From Shewanella woodyi ATCC 51908 (GTDB lineage: Bacteria > Pseudomonadota > Gammaproteobacteria > Enterobacterales > Shewanellaceae), in assembly GCF_000019525.1 (NCBI RefSeq), contig NC_010506.1, forward strand, positions 4,402,001 to 4,466,000: a DNA stretch of 64,000 nucleotides, in the 5' to 3' direction. Below, piece by piece: positions 1 through 9,607 of the stretch. The notes beneath the pieces were generated by a model. It had not been told where the DNA came from. It saw nothing but the letters and a program-made list of their open reading frames with translations, and did not search any database. Each line of letters starts with the position of its first letter. Position 1 is the first letter of the stretch. A program made the position numbers and the translations under genes.

Positions 1-540
1 TCGAATCACAGATTTTACTGTGGCTGAGATTGAGCCATCATTTGCATCAACGGCAGGATCTGTCACATACATGCCATCTTTATCTATCCCCTCCTGCCAC
101 CAAGGACGCTTATTGGTAAAATAGTTCGCATCGTTATAACGACCGTTCAAGTCGAAATATTCATAGGTGTTGGCAGAGCCGAAGAAAACAGACTTGATAT
201 CACTATCGCTGTCTGAAAAATGCTTAAAATATTGGATAACTCGCTCATACTCTATGTCGCTGTTTATGTTGCTTAAGCGTTTATCATACTCAGTGAACCA
301 ATTCTGTACTTGAGGAGAGGCAAACACCGAGTCGATCACTTTCGCTTTCTCGATAAAATAGCTCTCCACCTCATTAGATTTAAACTGCACTAAGGAAGCG
401 AGATCCCTATCAATTTGCGCTCGAGTTCGCTCACTCTCGCCTTTAACAAGAAAAACGGAGATCAGAGTAAGTAAGATGGCTAACGCACCGACAATTGAGA
501 AGACGAGCTGAAGGCTCAGGGAAGTTTTTAGCTGCCGCAT
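1..540 (-). CDS. methyl-accepting chemotaxis protein, N-terminal part (runs off window)
   Basis: This is the 5' part of a gene that continues beyond base 1; 180 codons are visible. The protein starts MRQLKTSLSLQLVFSIVGAL, one inner-membrane segment at about residues 8-30, followed by a periplasmic region with a long helix and the pattern RPWWQ followed by YVTDPAVDA, typical of dCache ligand-binding domains of chemoreceptors. The HAMP and signalling domains would lie outside the window, so a Cache-type sensor kinase or GGDEF protein cannot be excluded. The 171 bases upstream (541-711) are its promoter region and hold no gene. Confidence 0.7.
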   Translation of the reverse strand, partial: MRQLKTSLSLQLVFSIVGALAILLTLISVFLVKGESERTRAQIDRDLASLVQFKSNEVESYFIEKAKVIDSVFASPQVQNWFTEYDKRLSNINSDIEYERVIQYFKHFSDSDSDIKSVFFGSANTYEYFDLNGRYNDANYFTNKRPWWQEGIDKDGMYVTDPAVDANDGSISATVKSVIR

Positions 541-711
541 AAGAGAAAACCTTAATGTTATTATTTTTTTAAGGTATTAATCTATCAGAACTAAAATTAG
601 AGTGAAGAGCTAACTAACTGTTTATAGTGAAAAGTGTTTTTAATTTTTTGCGTAAGATGGCTGCACTCAGTCACTGACCATTTAGCGCTAGCAAGTTAGA
701 CACGAGCTCAC

Positions 712-900
712 TTAAAACTGAGCGTATATCATCTTAAGTTCATCTTCGGTTAACAACAGCTGCTCACTTCTAGCTAAGACTAAAGACTGTTTTTTTGCTT
801 TCATTAGTTCAGCTTCTAATGACTTTACCTGTTGTTGCAGTATTAGATTCTGCTCTCTAAGACCAACAGGGATGAAGGCTATCGATTTACGTTTATTCAT
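712..900 (-). CDS. small coiled-coil hypothetical protein (62 aa)
   Basis: A 62-residue basic protein with no recognised family. A good ribosome binding site (GAGGA, 7 bases ahead of the ATG) supports the start. Residues about 15-45 (REQNLILQQQVKSLEAEL and onward) form a heptad-like coiled coil, and the C-terminal part is acidic (TEDELKMIYAQF). There is no signal peptide or membrane segment, so it is probably cytoplasmic. It lies alone between the chemoreceptor and the bacterioferritin terminator. Function unknown. Confidence 0.5.
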   Translation of the reverse strand: MNKRKSIAFIPVGLREQNLILQQQVKSLEAELMKAKKQSLVLARSEQLLLTEDELKMIYAQF

Positions 901-1000
901 ATCTCGTCCTCAACAGATATTATTAAGGATATTAGGTGGTGACTGAACTCAAGCTGTATGGCTCCCCCAATGTTCTCTATTTATGTGAGCTACACATATA

Positions 1001-1030
1001 AAAAAGGCTTAGCATAGTGCTAAGCCTTCC
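1001..1030 (-). terminator. Rho-independent terminator of the bacterioferritin pair
   Basis: A perfect 11-bp stem (1004-1014 with 1018-1028, AAGGCTTAGCA / TGCTAAGCCTT) has a 3-base loop. The A-run at 1001-1005 becomes a T-run on the minus strand, directly after the bfr genes. Confidence 0.85.
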
Positions 1031-1055
1031 TATTTCGCCCAAAAGAGCTAAACCA

Positions 1056-1523
1056 TTACATTTTAGATTGCAGGTAGTTTTGCAAGCCAATTTTGTCGAT
1101 TAAACCTAGCTGCTTCTCCAGCCAATACATGTGATCAGACTCTGTCTCATCAAGCAATACCTCTAAAATCTCACGAGTCTGGAAATCTTTCTTCTCCTCA
1201 CACAGAGCTATCGCATCGCGAAGGTTATCAGCAACTTGGTACTCATAGTTGAGATCATTTTGCAGCATCTCTTGGGTATTCTTACCAATGTGAAGCGCTT
1301 CACGGCTCGCCACATCAGGCGTACCTTCGAGGAAAAGAATACGCTGAACCAGTTTACCAGCATGCTCTCTCTCATCATCTGATTCATGGGAGATCCGCTC
1401 ATGCAGCTCATTTAATCCCCAATCTTCATACATCAAACCATGGACAAAGTACTGATCCATTGCCGACAATTCACCGGCCAATAGCTTATTGAGTGTATCG
1501 ATAACTTCTTGATTACCTTTCAT
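1056..1523 (-). CDS. bfr: bacterioferritin, ferroxidase-type subunit
   Basis: A 155-aa four-helix-bundle ferritin that oxidises Fe(II) and stores iron as a mineral in a 24-mer shell. Ferroxidase ligands are visible: E18, E51, H54, E94, and a C-terminal E/H pair at about 128/131, shifted by one residue. Position 52, normally the haem-ligating Met, is Arg, so this chain should not bind haem at the dimer interface. It is the distal gene of a pair, 9 bases after the haem-type subunit, and precedes a strong terminator. Mixed shells of complementary subunits are known in Neisseria and other proteobacteria. Confidence 0.93.
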   Translation of the reverse strand: MKGNQEVIDTLNKLLAGELSAMDQYFVHGLMYEDWGLNELHERISHESDDEREHAGKLVQRILFLEGTPDVASREALHIGKNTQEMLQNDLNYEYQVADNLRDAIALCEEKKDFQTREILEVLLDETESDHMYWLEKQLGLIDKIGLQNYLQSKM

Positions 1524-1532
1524 ACTCGCCTC

Positions 1533-2003
1533 TTATTTGTCCATTTTTGATTGTAAGTAGTTTTGAATTCCAGTCAGTCCTATCAACTCCTGCTGAGCCT
1601 CAAGCCAATCTAAGTGCTCCTCTTCATCCTCAAGAATATCTTCAAGAATATCGCGGCTCACATAGTCACGCTCTGATTCGCAGATCTCAATGGCTTCACG
1701 CATTAAAACTAACTGCTCCTCAAGCATCTCTTTATCGCAGGCTAACATCTCTTCGCTCTGCTCACCGATCCGCAGCTTCTGCAGCATCTGTAAATTTGGA
1801 AGTCCCTCAAGAAATAGTACTCGTTCAATCAACTTATCTGCATGCTTCATGTCCTGAATGGACTTCTTATATGCCGCTTTATCGAGTGCATCGAGTCCCC
1901 AGTTTTTAAACATTCTGGCATGGAGGAAGTACTGGTTTATTGCAGTCAATTCAAAGGTAAGTACCTTATTGAGTTGGCTAAGTACTTTAGGTTGCCCTTT
2001 CAT
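1533..2003 (-). CDS. bfr: bacterioferritin, haem-binding-type subunit
   Basis: A 156-aa bacterioferritin. The start is the ATG of MKGQPK because GGGAG lies 8 bases upstream; an extension of 8 residues upstream is possible but has no ribosome site. Met52, the axial haem ligand of the family, is present. The ferroxidase centre is damaged: D51 replaces Glu and L94 replaces Glu, while E18, H54, E127 and H130 remain. It therefore complements its neighbour, which has the opposite set of residues. It is first in the operon, behind a Fur-box-like palindrome at 2148-2166. Confidence 0.92.
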   Translation of the reverse strand: MKGQPKVLSQLNKVLTFELTAINQYFLHARMFKNWGLDALDKAAYKKSIQDMKHADKLIERVLFLEGLPNLQMLQKLRIGEQSEEMLACDKEMLEEQLVLMREAIEICESERDYVSRDILEDILEDEEEHLDWLEAQQELIGLTGIQNYLQSKMDK

Positions 2004-2376
2004 CTGATAGTCTCCCAAAATAAACACTGGCTAAGTAGTAGATAAGCAGTCATGGAAGCCGTTAGTGACAAAACTTGATCTACATCAATAAACAGAGACT
2101 AATACATATCAACACAAAAGACAAATACCCTTATATTTCATATACTTGATAACATTAAGCATTATCATTTAGATTTAGGTTACCAAACCTGTTTTAAATA
2201 GAAGCGACTAAAATATATCCACTTTTACGATATCGAGTAGGCAGGCTATTTTATGAAAAGTGATTTAAGAACTTAAAAAGAGATAATTAGCGAAGGGAGA
2301 ATAGATGTTAAATGACGAGCATAAAAGCAAAACTGGATCAGCAACGGGTTGTCCATCAATCTTATGCTTATGCTCA
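2004..2376. other. bfr promoter region / intergenic
   Basis: 373 bases without a credible gene. It holds the control region of the bfr pair (including the Fur-like site) and the 3' flank of the diguanylate cyclase gene. A short plus-strand frame at 2305-2508 runs antisense into the cyclase gene and is not supported. Confidence 0.6.
2148..2166 (-). promoter_or_regulatory. Fur box upstream of bfr pair
   Basis: GATAACATTAAGCATTATC matches 15 of 19 positions of the classical Fur consensus GATAATGATAATCATTATC (recalled) and is a good inverted repeat. It lies about 145 bases ahead of the first bfr start. Iron control of an iron-storage operon is biologically expected; whether Fur represses or activates here cannot be told from sequence. 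Confidence 0.65.
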
Positions 2377-3363
2377 TTAAAAGAGTTCGATATCATCCTC
2401 TATTTTAAGTGGGATGATAGAGCCATCTGCAACAAGATCTTCATAGAGCCCAACTCGGTCCCTACCCGTTTCTTTTATGTAATAAAGGGCTTTGTCAGCC
2501 TTAACTAAAAGCTCGCTTGGCTCCTCAATGCTATTAATTTCGATAATTCCCATAGAGATAGTAACTTTAACTTCACGCCCATGATGAATGGAGAGCTTAT
2601 GAGAGAAGGACTCGCACAGGTGGAGCATCTCTGCTTTCTCACGTTTAGATAAAATGACCACAAACTCATCTCCTCCAAACCTGAAAAGACTATCGAGTTC
2701 ATTAAAAGTGGCTTTCATCACCTTCACAAGATCAATCAAGATCTCGTCCCCATATAGATGTCCAAAGGTATCATTGATCACTTTAAACTTGTCGATATCA
2801 AAGATACACAGCCAATATCGCTTAGCACTCAGATCACAGCTCGCAGGATCGAGTGCACAATCTATCGCTTCCTGTTTAATTAACTTTGCCACTTTCGTCA
2901 AACGAGGCAGAAATGCCTTTCTGTTTAACAAGCCAGTCAAGGGGTCTGTTTCACTCTCAATAACGATAGAGAGGAAGTTCTCATAAACTTTAGAGAAACC
3001 TTTAAGCATCTGTGAGTCTTGCTCCGAGAGCTGATCACTCGTCACCCATAAGATCATCACCACTATATCTTTTAGCAAGATTGGGATAGCGATTTGCTCG
3101 AACACTTGGGTAGAGAGCCTAACGGTAGAGCGACTTCTTAAACACTCCAGTAATGCCCCGTAAGAGACTTGAAAGCCCTGTTTAGTAAGATTTTCAACCG
3201 CATCTTCAAGCTCAAGATCATTATCGATTTTAAAGATTTCAACTTGTTCAGCATTGACCATCTGCCTAACAGTTGACACTAAACTTTCTGCCAACGAATC
3301 AAGTTGACGTTGCCCTGTCATTTGTACGACTGATTCTAATACAGCTTCCGGCTCATTAGGCAT
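2377..3363 (-). CDS. GGDEF diguanylate cyclase
   Basis: A 328-aa soluble protein with an N-terminal sensor-like region (about 1-135, GAF-like by pattern, not confirmed) and a C-terminal GGDEF domain (about 138-305, beginning DPLTGLLNRK). The active-site signature FRFGGDEFVVIL is intact, so synthesis of cyclic di-GMP from GTP is expected. The inhibitory I-site RxxD, five residues before GGDEF, reads NELD, so product inhibition through the primary I-site is probably lost. There is no membrane segment. It is a single gene with its own promoter region. Confidence 0.9.
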   Translation of the reverse strand: MPNEPEAVLESVVQMTGQRQLDSLAESLVSTVRQMVNAEQVEIFKIDNDLELEDAVENLTKQGFQVSYGALLECLRSRSTVRLSTQVFEQIAIPILLKDIVVMILWVTSDQLSEQDSQMLKGFSKVYENFLSIVIESETDPLTGLLNRKAFLPRLTKVAKLIKQEAIDCALDPASCDLSAKRYWLCIFDIDKFKVINDTFGHLYGDEILIDLVKVMKATFNELDSLFRFGGDEFVVILSKREKAEMLHLCESFSHKLSIHHGREVKVTISMGIIEINSIEEPSELLVKADKALYYIKETGRDRVGLYEDLVADGSIIPLKIEDDIELF

Positions 3364-3545
3364 AATAGGTACTTTATTGAGTTAATTTAATTTATTGATA
3401 ATTAATAGCGAAAATAGCGCTTAAGATCTTTAGTATAGTTGACAGTTAAAGAGGGAAAAGAAACTGACATGAAAAAATACAAATCAGCAGACACAAACAC
3501 CTCCTCTAACCCATCCATGGGATACGGCATAAGTGTTCCGGACAC

Positions 3546-3580
3546 AAAAAAGGGCATGACATCTGTCATACCCTATTTAT
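3546..3580 (-). terminator. terminator after nqrM
   Basis: An 11-bp stem with one mismatch (3551-3561 with 3564-3574, AGGGCATGACA / TGTCATACCCT). The A-run at 3546-3550 gives a T-run on the minus strand, closing the nqr-apbE-nqrM transcription unit. Confidence 0.75.
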
Positions 3581-3604
3581 CTTTACTTCACATATCTCTT
3601 AAAT

Positions 3605-3829
3605 TTAGATGATGCGATTCTTTTCCAGCTTTTCACGCCTAGCTTCTTCCGCAGCCATCTTAGCTTTACGGTTATCACAGGGATCATCACAATCACAAGC
3701 TTTCTCGATGCCAAGTGCACCTAAACCACCACAGCTACCAGCAACCGCAGTCCGCTTTACAAGATAGCCGATCGACATTAAAAGAAAAAACAGCAGTAAC
3801 ACTACAAATGCCGCTATAAATGTACTCAT
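3605..3829 (-). CDS. nqrM: Na+-NQR maturation protein NqrM
   Basis: A 74-aa protein with one N-terminal membrane helix (about 3-24) followed by a Cys-rich tail with the run CGGLGALGIEKACDCDDPC and a charged C-terminus. This is the DUF539/NqrM pattern; NqrM is required for assembly of active Na+-NQR, probably through delivery of the intramembrane iron centre. The ATG was chosen because GGAG lies 8 bases upstream; an upstream TTG would overlap that site. It lies about 100 bases after apbE, as in Vibrio and other Shewanella. Confidence 0.9.
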   Translation of the reverse strand: MSTFIAAFVVLLLFFLLMSIGYLVKRTAVAGSCGGLGALGIEKACDCDDPCDNRKAKMAAEEARREKLEKNRII

Positions 3830-3933
3830 TATGCACTCCAACAATAGCGTGAATAGAGATTATACCATCAAATCACTCAGCAGTACGCTAACAGACGCAC
3901 ACAGTCCCCTGTTAGCCCTAAGAGTACTCTCAG

Positions 3934-4950
3934 CTATTCACCCACAAAAGGTTTAAACCCATCGCTATAGAAAATTTTAAAGCCGTTATCTTGCTTCTCA
4001 ATCAACATAATGGCTAAGTTTTGCTGCTTAGCTAATTCAAGAGATTTTTCTGTACCAAGAACCATCATAGCAGTCGCGTAGCCATCTGCGACCATCGACT
4101 GCTTATGAAGCACAGTTACCGAGGCCAATCTATGATCGATAGGATAACCGGTACGAGGATCAATTAAATGTGAAAACTGATGCCCATCTTCCTCGTAATA
4201 GTTACGGTAATCACCCGAAGTTGCAATTGCCATGTCTCCAGGGGCTATGACTTGCTGAATCTCACGATCATCCATATCGGGGCGTTCTATCGCAACACGC
4301 CAAGGTGAACCATCTATTTTATGACCAAAAACGCTAAGTTCGCCGCCAACCTCAACCAAATAACCTGATACATGGTACTTGTCCAAAATTGCAGCAACAA
4401 TATCGACACCAAAGCCTTTTGCAATGGACGACAAGTCGACATAAAGATCGCTCTTAGTCTTACTTAACTTATTACCATCGACACTTAGGTATTGAATACC
4501 TGTTCTTGCTTTAGCCTCGTCTATCATCTCGCTTGTTGGGATCTGAGTTGGACGTTTATCAGGACCAAAGCCCCATAGGTTCACCAATGGGCCTAAGGTG
4601 ATATCCAATGCACCATCAGTCACTTCAAAGAGGTGAATCGCCTCTTTAATCACAGTTGCGGTATCGGCAGATACAGTAACTGTCTCTTCAAAGTCCGATG
4701 AATTAAAACGAGAAAGCTCTGAGTTCGGGCGATATGTAGACATCTGATCGTTGACTTTTTCAAGTGCTAGATCAATCTCTGCTTGAAGTAAATTGGGCTC
4801 TGGCAGCTGCGCATTAGGCACGACTTTAATGTGGTAAGTCGTTCCCATGGTATTACCCGAGAGGGAGATAATTTCAACCGGTTTAGAACAAGCTGAAATA
4901 AAAAAGGCTAGCCCAATAAAAGCTAACCATTTTACAGCGGTCTTTTGCAT
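3934..4950 (-). CDS. apbE: FAD:protein FMN transferase ApbE
   Basis: A 338-aa lipoprotein: signal peptide with lipobox ISAC (Cys21), then the ApbE/flavin transferase domain. Family motifs are visible: GTTYHIKV near the start, SSIAKGFGVD in the middle, ATSGDYRNYY and SHLIDPRTGYP toward the end, where the Mg2+-binding and active-site residues lie. It transfers FMN from FAD to Thr in the DxxSGAT motifs of NqrB and NqrC in the periplasm. It follows nqrF by 131 bases, separated by a hairpin, so its expression may be partly uncoupled. The motif in the membrane protein at 21041-22168 is another possible target. Confidence 0.95.
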   Translation of the reverse strand: MQKTAVKWLAFIGLAFFISACSKPVEIISLSGNTMGTTYHIKVVPNAQLPEPNLLQAEIDLALEKVNDQMSTYRPNSELSRFNSSDFEETVTVSADTATVIKEAIHLFEVTDGALDITLGPLVNLWGFGPDKRPTQIPTSEMIDEAKARTGIQYLSVDGNKLSKTKSDLYVDLSSIAKGFGVDIVAAILDKYHVSGYLVEVGGELSVFGHKIDGSPWRVAIERPDMDDREIQQVIAPGDMAIATSGDYRNYYEEDGHQFSHLIDPRTGYPIDHRLASVTVLHKQSMVADGYATAMMVLGTEKSLELAKQQNLAIMLIEKQDNGFKIFYSDGFKPFVGE

Positions 4951-5002
4951 TGACCTGAATCCTTATCACTATAACACTGATGATATATTCTAATTTAATG
5001 AA

Positions 5003-5030
5003 AGAGAGCGAGGCAACTGCCTCACTCTCT
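5003..5030 (-). terminator. hairpin between nqrF and apbE (attenuator-like)
   Basis: On the minus strand AGAGAGTGAGGCA pairs with TGCCTCGCTCTCT around a 2-base loop (13 pairs, one G-T). It is followed by only a weak T-rich stretch, so partial termination or 3'-end protection is more likely than full termination. Confidence 0.55.
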
Positions 5031-5081
5031 GTTTCAAACTCGAATAACAACTATCTCAAGATTAAAGCGTTTTAGATGTGA

Positions 5082-6329
5082 TTAGCCACCGAAGTCATCA
5101 AGTAAGATGTTTTCATCTTCGACACCAAGATCTTTCAACATACCGATAACGGCAGCGTTCATCATTGGAGGGCCACACATGTAGTATTCACAATCTTCTG
5201 GTGCTTCGTGGTCACGCAGGTAGCTCTCATAAAGTACATTATGAATGAAACCTGTTTTACCTTCCCAGTTATCCTCAGGCTGAGGATCTGAAAGTGCAAC
5301 ATGCCAATCAAAGTTTTCATTATCAGCCGCTAGGCCGTCGAAATCTTCAACATAGAACATCTCACGCTTAGAACGTGCACCGTACCAGAAGCTCATCTTA
5401 CGATCTGTCTTAAGGCGCTTAAGCTGATCGAAGATGTGAGAACGCATAGGTGCCATACCAGCACCACCACCGACAAATACCATCTCGTTTTCAGTGTCTT
5501 TCGCGAAGAACTCACCAAATGGACCAGAGATAGTGACCTTATCACCCGCATTAAGGCTGAAGATGTATGAAGACATCTTACCGCAAGGCAAAGTGAGATC
5601 ACGTGGCGGTGGCGAAGCGATACGCACGTTCAACATGATGATACCTTCCTCTTCAGGATAGTTCGCCATTGAATATGCACGGATGGTTTCGTCATCAACC
5701 TTAGACTCAAGCTTGAAGAAACCAAAATGGTCCCAATCACCACGGTACTCTGCAGGAATATCATAATCTGCATATTTTACGTGATGCGCAGGCGCTTCAA
5801 TCTGAATATAACCGCCAGCACGGAAAGGAACAGAATCACCGTCAGGGATCTGTAGCTTAAGCTCTTTAATGAAGGTGGCCTTGTTATCATTAGAGATAAC
5901 AGTACATTCCCACTTCTTCACACCGAAGATCTCCTCTTCGAGCTCAATCTCCATATCAGTCTTCACGTTTACCTGACAAGATAAACGACAACCCTCACGA
6001 GCCTCACCTTTACTGATATGACCTAGCTCTGTTGGCAGAATATCACCGCCACCAGACTTTACATTGACCTTACACTGGCCACAGGTACCGCCACCACCAC
6101 AAGCACTGGAGACGAAAATACCGCTTTCAGCGAGAGCACCAAGTAGCTTACCACCGGCAGGCAATTTAATACCTTTATCAGGATCGTCGTTGATCCCAAT
6201 TGTAATGTCACCGCTATTTACGAGCTTAGATTTGGCGAACAAAATCACCAATACCAAGCCCAAGACTATTGCAGTAAACATACTCACACCAAGGTAAACC
6301 TCAAGTGGAGTAGATTTAAGAATATCCAT
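5082..6329 (-). CDS. nqrF: Na+-translocating NADH:quinone reductase subunit F
   Basis: A 415-aa electron-entry subunit that oxidises NADH and passes electrons to the rest of the Na+ pump. One N-terminal helix (about 12-35), a [2Fe-2S] domain with the cysteine pattern [10 protein letters not shown] plus a later Cys (GCRLSC), an FAD domain (RAYSMANYP) and an NADH domain ([12 protein letters not shown]) are all present. Last of the six structural genes. The ATG of MDILKS has AAGGA 7 bases upstream and was preferred to the adjacent TTG. Confidence 0.97.
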   Translation of the reverse strand: MDILKSTPLEVYLGVSMFTAIVLGLVLVILFAKSKLVNSGDITIGINDDPDKGIKLPAGGKLLGALAESGIFVSSACGGGGTCGQCKVNVKSGGGDILPTELGHISKGEAREGCRLSCQVNVKTDMEIELEEEIFGVKKWECTVISNDNKATFIKELKLQIPDGDSVPFRAGGYIQIEAPAHHVKYADYDIPAEYRGDWDHFGFFKLESKVDDETIRAYSMANYPEEEGIIMLNVRIASPPPRDLTLPCGKMSSYIFSLNAGDKVTISGPFGEFFAKDTENEMVFVGGGAGMAPMRSHIFDQLKRLKTDRKMSFWYGARSKREMFYVEDFDGLAADNENFDWHVALSDPQPEDNWEGKTGFIHNVLYESYLRDHEAPEDCEYYMCGPPMMNAAVIGMLKDLGVEDENILLDDFGG

Positions 6330-6374
6330 CAACTTATCCTTATAAGTCCGAAACAGGAACCCAGAGGGCCCCGC

Positions 6375-6983
6375 TTATAGGGACACACCAGAAAACGACA
6401 TGAATCCAAGCGCCATCAAACCAGCAGTCACAAAGGTAATACCTAAGCCACGTAGTCCATCAGGCACATCAGCATATTTCAGCTTTTCACGGATACCAGC
6501 TAACAAGACAATAGCTAACGCAAAGCCAAGTCCTGAACCGACACCAAATACCATACTCTCAGCTAGGTTATAATCACGCTCAACCATGAAAGATACCGCA
6601 CCAAAGATGGCACAGTTAACGGTAATTAGTGGAAGGAAGATCCCCAGAGCGTTGTACAGTGGTGGAAAGAACTTATCCAATACCATCTCAAGGATCTGTA
6701 CCAGAGCGGCAATCACACCAATAAAGGTAATGAACTTCAAAAAGCTCAAGTCAGCTTCTGGCGCACCAGCCCAAGCCAACGCACCAGGAGCAAGAAGTCC
6801 CTGATAGATGATCTGGTTAACTGGCACAGAGATAGTCAATACAACAACAACTGCAATACCCAGTCCCATCGCCGTGGTCACTTTCTTTGAAACCGCTAGG
6901 AATGTACACATACCTAGGAAGAAAGAAAGTGCCATGTTCTCGATGAAAATAGAGCGAATTAGCAAACTAATATAATGTTCCAT
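6375..6983 (-). CDS. nqrE: Na+-NQR subunit E
   Basis: A 202-aa integral membrane subunit with six predicted helices, homologous to NqrD and RnfA/E; the two subunits form an inverted pair in the membrane and hold an iron centre. The start [13 protein letters not shown] is the usual N-terminus and has AAGGGTAA upstream. Only 5 bases separate it from nqrD, so it is translationally linked to the operon. Confidence 0.97.
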   Translation of the reverse strand: MEHYISLLIRSIFIENMALSFFLGMCTFLAVSKKVTTAMGLGIAVVVVLTISVPVNQIIYQGLLAPGALAWAGAPEADLSFLKFITFIGVIAALVQILEMVLDKFFPPLYNALGIFLPLITVNCAIFGAVSFMVERDYNLAESMVFGVGSGLGFALAIVLLAGIREKLKYADVPDGLRGLGITFVTAGLMALGFMSFSGVSL

Positions 6984-6988
6984 CACGC

Positions 6989-7621
6989 TTACCCTTTTGC
7001 TTCTACTTGCTCTGGCTTAACAGTACGAATGATCCAGATCAGAGTACCAATTAAGAAGAACGCACTTGGAGGAAGCAACAACAGACCATTTGGCTGATAC
7101 CAACCACCGTCTGAAATCTTGCTTAAGATCTCAACACCAAATAACGAACCATTACCAAAAAGTTCACGGACAAAACCAACTGACAGAAGAATAGCACCGT
7201 AGCCTAGGCCGTTACCGATACCATCCATAAAACTCATCATTGGCGGCGTTTTCATCGCATACGCTTCAGCTCGACCCATTACAATACAGTTAGTAATAAT
7301 CAAACCAACGAATACTGAAAGCTGCTTAGCAACATCATAAGCATAAGCTTGCAGTACCTGATCAACCACGATAACAAGCGATGCGATAATCGTCATCTGC
7401 ACGATAATACGTACACTGCTTGGAATATGGTTACGTAGCATAGAGATGAACAGGTTTGAGCAAGCACAAACGGCAGTCAGTGCGATAGTCATCACCAATG
7501 CGGTTTCCATCTTACTGGTCACAGCCAGTGCACTACATACACCTAATACCTGCAAGGCGATCGGGTTATTGCTTACAATAGGACCCGATAAAACCTGCTT
7601 AAGTTCTTTAGCGTTAGCCAT
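6989..7621 (-). CDS. nqrD: Na+-NQR subunit D
   Basis: A 210-aa polytopic membrane protein (six helices) with the usual NqrD start [15 protein letters not shown] and the conserved stretch [15 protein letters not shown] that includes the Cys of the intramembrane iron site. Its ATG overlaps the nqrC stop (TAATG) and is preceded by GGAGGA. Confidence 0.97.
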   Translation of the reverse strand: MANAKELKQVLSGPIVSNNPIALQVLGVCSALAVTSKMETALVMTIALTAVCACSNLFISMLRNHIPSSVRIIVQMTIIASLVIVVDQVLQAYAYDVAKQLSVFVGLIITNCIVMGRAEAYAMKTPPMMSFMDGIGNGLGYGAILLSVGFVRELFGNGSLFGVEILSKISDGGWYQPNGLLLLPPSAFFLIGTLIWIIRTVKPEQVEAKG

Positions 7622-8415
7622 TAGCTCAGTCCTCCGTTACGAACTTTCTCGATAAAGTGAGCAAAGCCCTCATCACCTAACCAAAATTCAAGTGAGTTTT
7701 GAACACCATTACCAGTCAAAGTTGCACCTGACAGCGCATCAACACCGTATTCAGATGCTGCAACCACTGGGTTCTTAGTGACGCTAATCGCTAAGTTACC
7801 TTGAGGGTCATAGAGTTTCTTACCGTGCCACTTAGCCATCCACTGAGGATTTTGAACTTCACCACCAAGACCAGGAGTTTCACCGGCACCAGTAAATGAG
7901 TAATACACTAAGCTCTGAATCGTGTTCAGATCAGGCTCAATGGCTAAGAAAGCATACATGGTTGACCAAAGACCGTAGCCCTTGATAGGTAAGATAAGTG
8001 TCTTAGGCTTACCTTGATCATCATTAACCACATAAACCACAGCTGTGTTTGCCACTCGCTTCACCGATGCAATATCGTTTTGAGGCTTAAATGAGTTAGC
8101 AACATCACGGGCAGCTTTATCGGCATCAAATGAATCAGCATCACCTTCAACCCAGTTACCGGTTTTTAGGTCTACAAGTCTAGCTACAACATACTTGTTG
8201 TAAGTCTCAAGTACCTCGGCTTTCCCCATAGACGCTTCTTTAGGGTTAGTCAGACCTGCCGCTTCCAGAATGTATTTCTGCTTATCTAGCAGCTTGTTCT
8301 CTATCTGAGTTGGACGAAGTAATACCGCTGCAGTAGATACGAATACTGAACAGATAAAACATAAGCCAACAACGACAAAGAGGGTTCTTCCGAACGAATC
8401 TTTATTACTAGCCAC
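7621..8415 (-). CDS. nqrC: Na+-NQR subunit C (covalent FMN)
   Basis: A 264-aa subunit with one N-terminal membrane helix and a periplasmic FMN-binding domain. The flavinylation motif [10 protein letters not shown] is present near the C-terminus; FMN is attached to its Thr by ApbE. The GTG at 8415 was chosen as the start because GGAGGA lies 7 bases upstream, while the upstream TTG at 8421 touches that site. The first 8 bases overlap the end of nqrB, which indicates translational coupling. Confidence 0.95.
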   Translation of the reverse strand: MASNKDSFGRTLFVVVGLCFICSVFVSTAAVLLRPTQIENKLLDKQKYILEAAGLTNPKEASMGKAEVLETYNKYVVARLVDLKTGNWVEGDADSFDADKAARDVANSFKPQNDIASVKRVANTAVVYVVNDDQGKPKTLILPIKGYGLWSTMYAFLAIEPDLNTIQSLVYYSFTGAGETPGLGGEVQNPQWMAKWHGKKLYDPQGNLAISVTKNPVVAASEYGVDALSGATLTGNGVQNSLEFWLGDEGFAHFIEKVRNGGLS

Positions 8416-9607
8416 GTGCAATCCTCCGCTTAATATTTGCCTGAACTACAAAATGGTCAAATAGTGGAGCAAACAGGTTGGCAAACAAGATGGCCAACAT
8501 CATACCTTCAGGGAACGCTGGGTTAATGACACGAATAAATACTGCCATAGCACCAATCAAGATCCCGTAACCCCATTTAGCCGAGTTCGTGAACGAAGCC
8601 GAAACTGGGTCAGTTGCCATAAACATCATACCGAAAGCAAAACCACCTAATACAAGGTGCCAGTACCAAGGCATAGCAAACATAGGATTAGTGTCGCTAC
8701 CGATAAAGTTAAGTAGATAAGAAACCGCAATCATACCCACCATCACACCGGCAACAATGCGCCAAGATGCAATACGTGCATAAACGATAACCGCACCACC
8801 AATCAAGATAGCTAACGTAGAAACTTCACCAACAGAGCCTGGAATGAAACCTAGGAATGCATCCCACCAGTCTTGGCTAAAGCCATATTCCAGTGTGCCT
8901 TGAGCCGCTTGACTCAGTGCTGTTGCACCTGAGTAACCATCGGCTGCGACCCAAGTGGTGTCGCCAGACATGCTTAACGGGTAAGCGAAGAATAGGAAAG
9001 CACGACCAGCCAGTGCAGGGTTTAGGAAGTTACGTCCTGTACCACCGAAGATCTCTTTCGCCACAACCACACCAAAGGTAATACCTAGTGCGACCATCCA
9101 CAAAGGAATCGTTGCAGGCAGCGTTAATGCAAAAAGCACTGAGGTAACGAAGAAACCTTCGTTAACTTCATGGCCACGCACTGCAGCAAATAAGACTTCC
9201 CAAATACCACCGACGGCGAATGTCACCGCATAGATAGGCAGGAAGAAACAGGCGCCATACCAGAGCAAGGCTGCGATACCTGAGTTTGCTGTAAGCTCAG
9301 TACCAAACATGCCAAACAGGCTAACCTGCCATACATCTGGAGTTGCAAAACCTGCAGCAAGCGCATCTTGAGCCTGCAAACCTACGTTGTACATACCAAC
9401 AAACATAGCTGGGAAAGTACATGCCCACACCATGATCATCATACGTTTCAGGTCTAAATTATCACGAACATGGGTACTACCCTTGTTCACATGACCTGGG
9501 GTATAGAAAACCGTATAAGCAGCTTCGAAAATAGCGTAAAACTTTTCGTATTTACCGCCCTTTTCAAACTGAGGTTCAATACCTTTAAAAAAATCGTTCA
9601 AGCTCAT
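8408..9607 (-). CDS. nqrB: Na+-NQR subunit B (covalent FMN, quinone side)
   Basis: A 399-aa membrane subunit with about ten helices, the Na+-channel-forming part of the pump. The FMN attachment motif [11 protein letters not shown] is visible at about residue 230. The N-terminus [19 protein letters not shown] is typical of the family. Its ATG overlaps the nqrA stop (TAATG). Confidence 0.97.
   Translation of the reverse strand: MSLNDFFKGIEPQFEKGGKYEKFYAIFEAAYTVFYTPGHVNKGSTHVRDNLDLKRMMIMVWACTFPAMFVGMYNVGLQAQDALAAGFATPDVWQVSLFGMFGTELTANSGIAALLWYGACFFLPIYAVTFAVGGIWEVLFAAVRGHEVNEGFFVTSVLFALTLPATIPLWMVALGITFGVVVAKEIFGGTGRNFLNPALAGRAFLFFAYPLSMSGDTTWVAADGYSGATALSQAAQGTLEYGFSQDWWDAFLGFIPGSVGEVSTLAILIGGAVIVYARIASWRIVAGVMVGMIAVSYLLNFIGSDTNPMFAMPWYWHLVLGGFAFGMMFMATDPVSASFTNSAKWGYGILIGAMAVFIRVINPAFPEGMMLAILFANLFAPLFDHFVVQANIKRRIARG

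Noticed and set aside
1547..1909. Plus-strand frame of 120 codons opposite the bacterioferritin gene.
   Set aside because: It is the complementary shadow of a well-supported ferritin sequence.
2305..2508. Plus-strand frame of 67 codons ahead of and into the diguanylate cyclase gene.
   Set aside because: It overlaps the GGDEF gene in antisense and shows no protein-like pattern.
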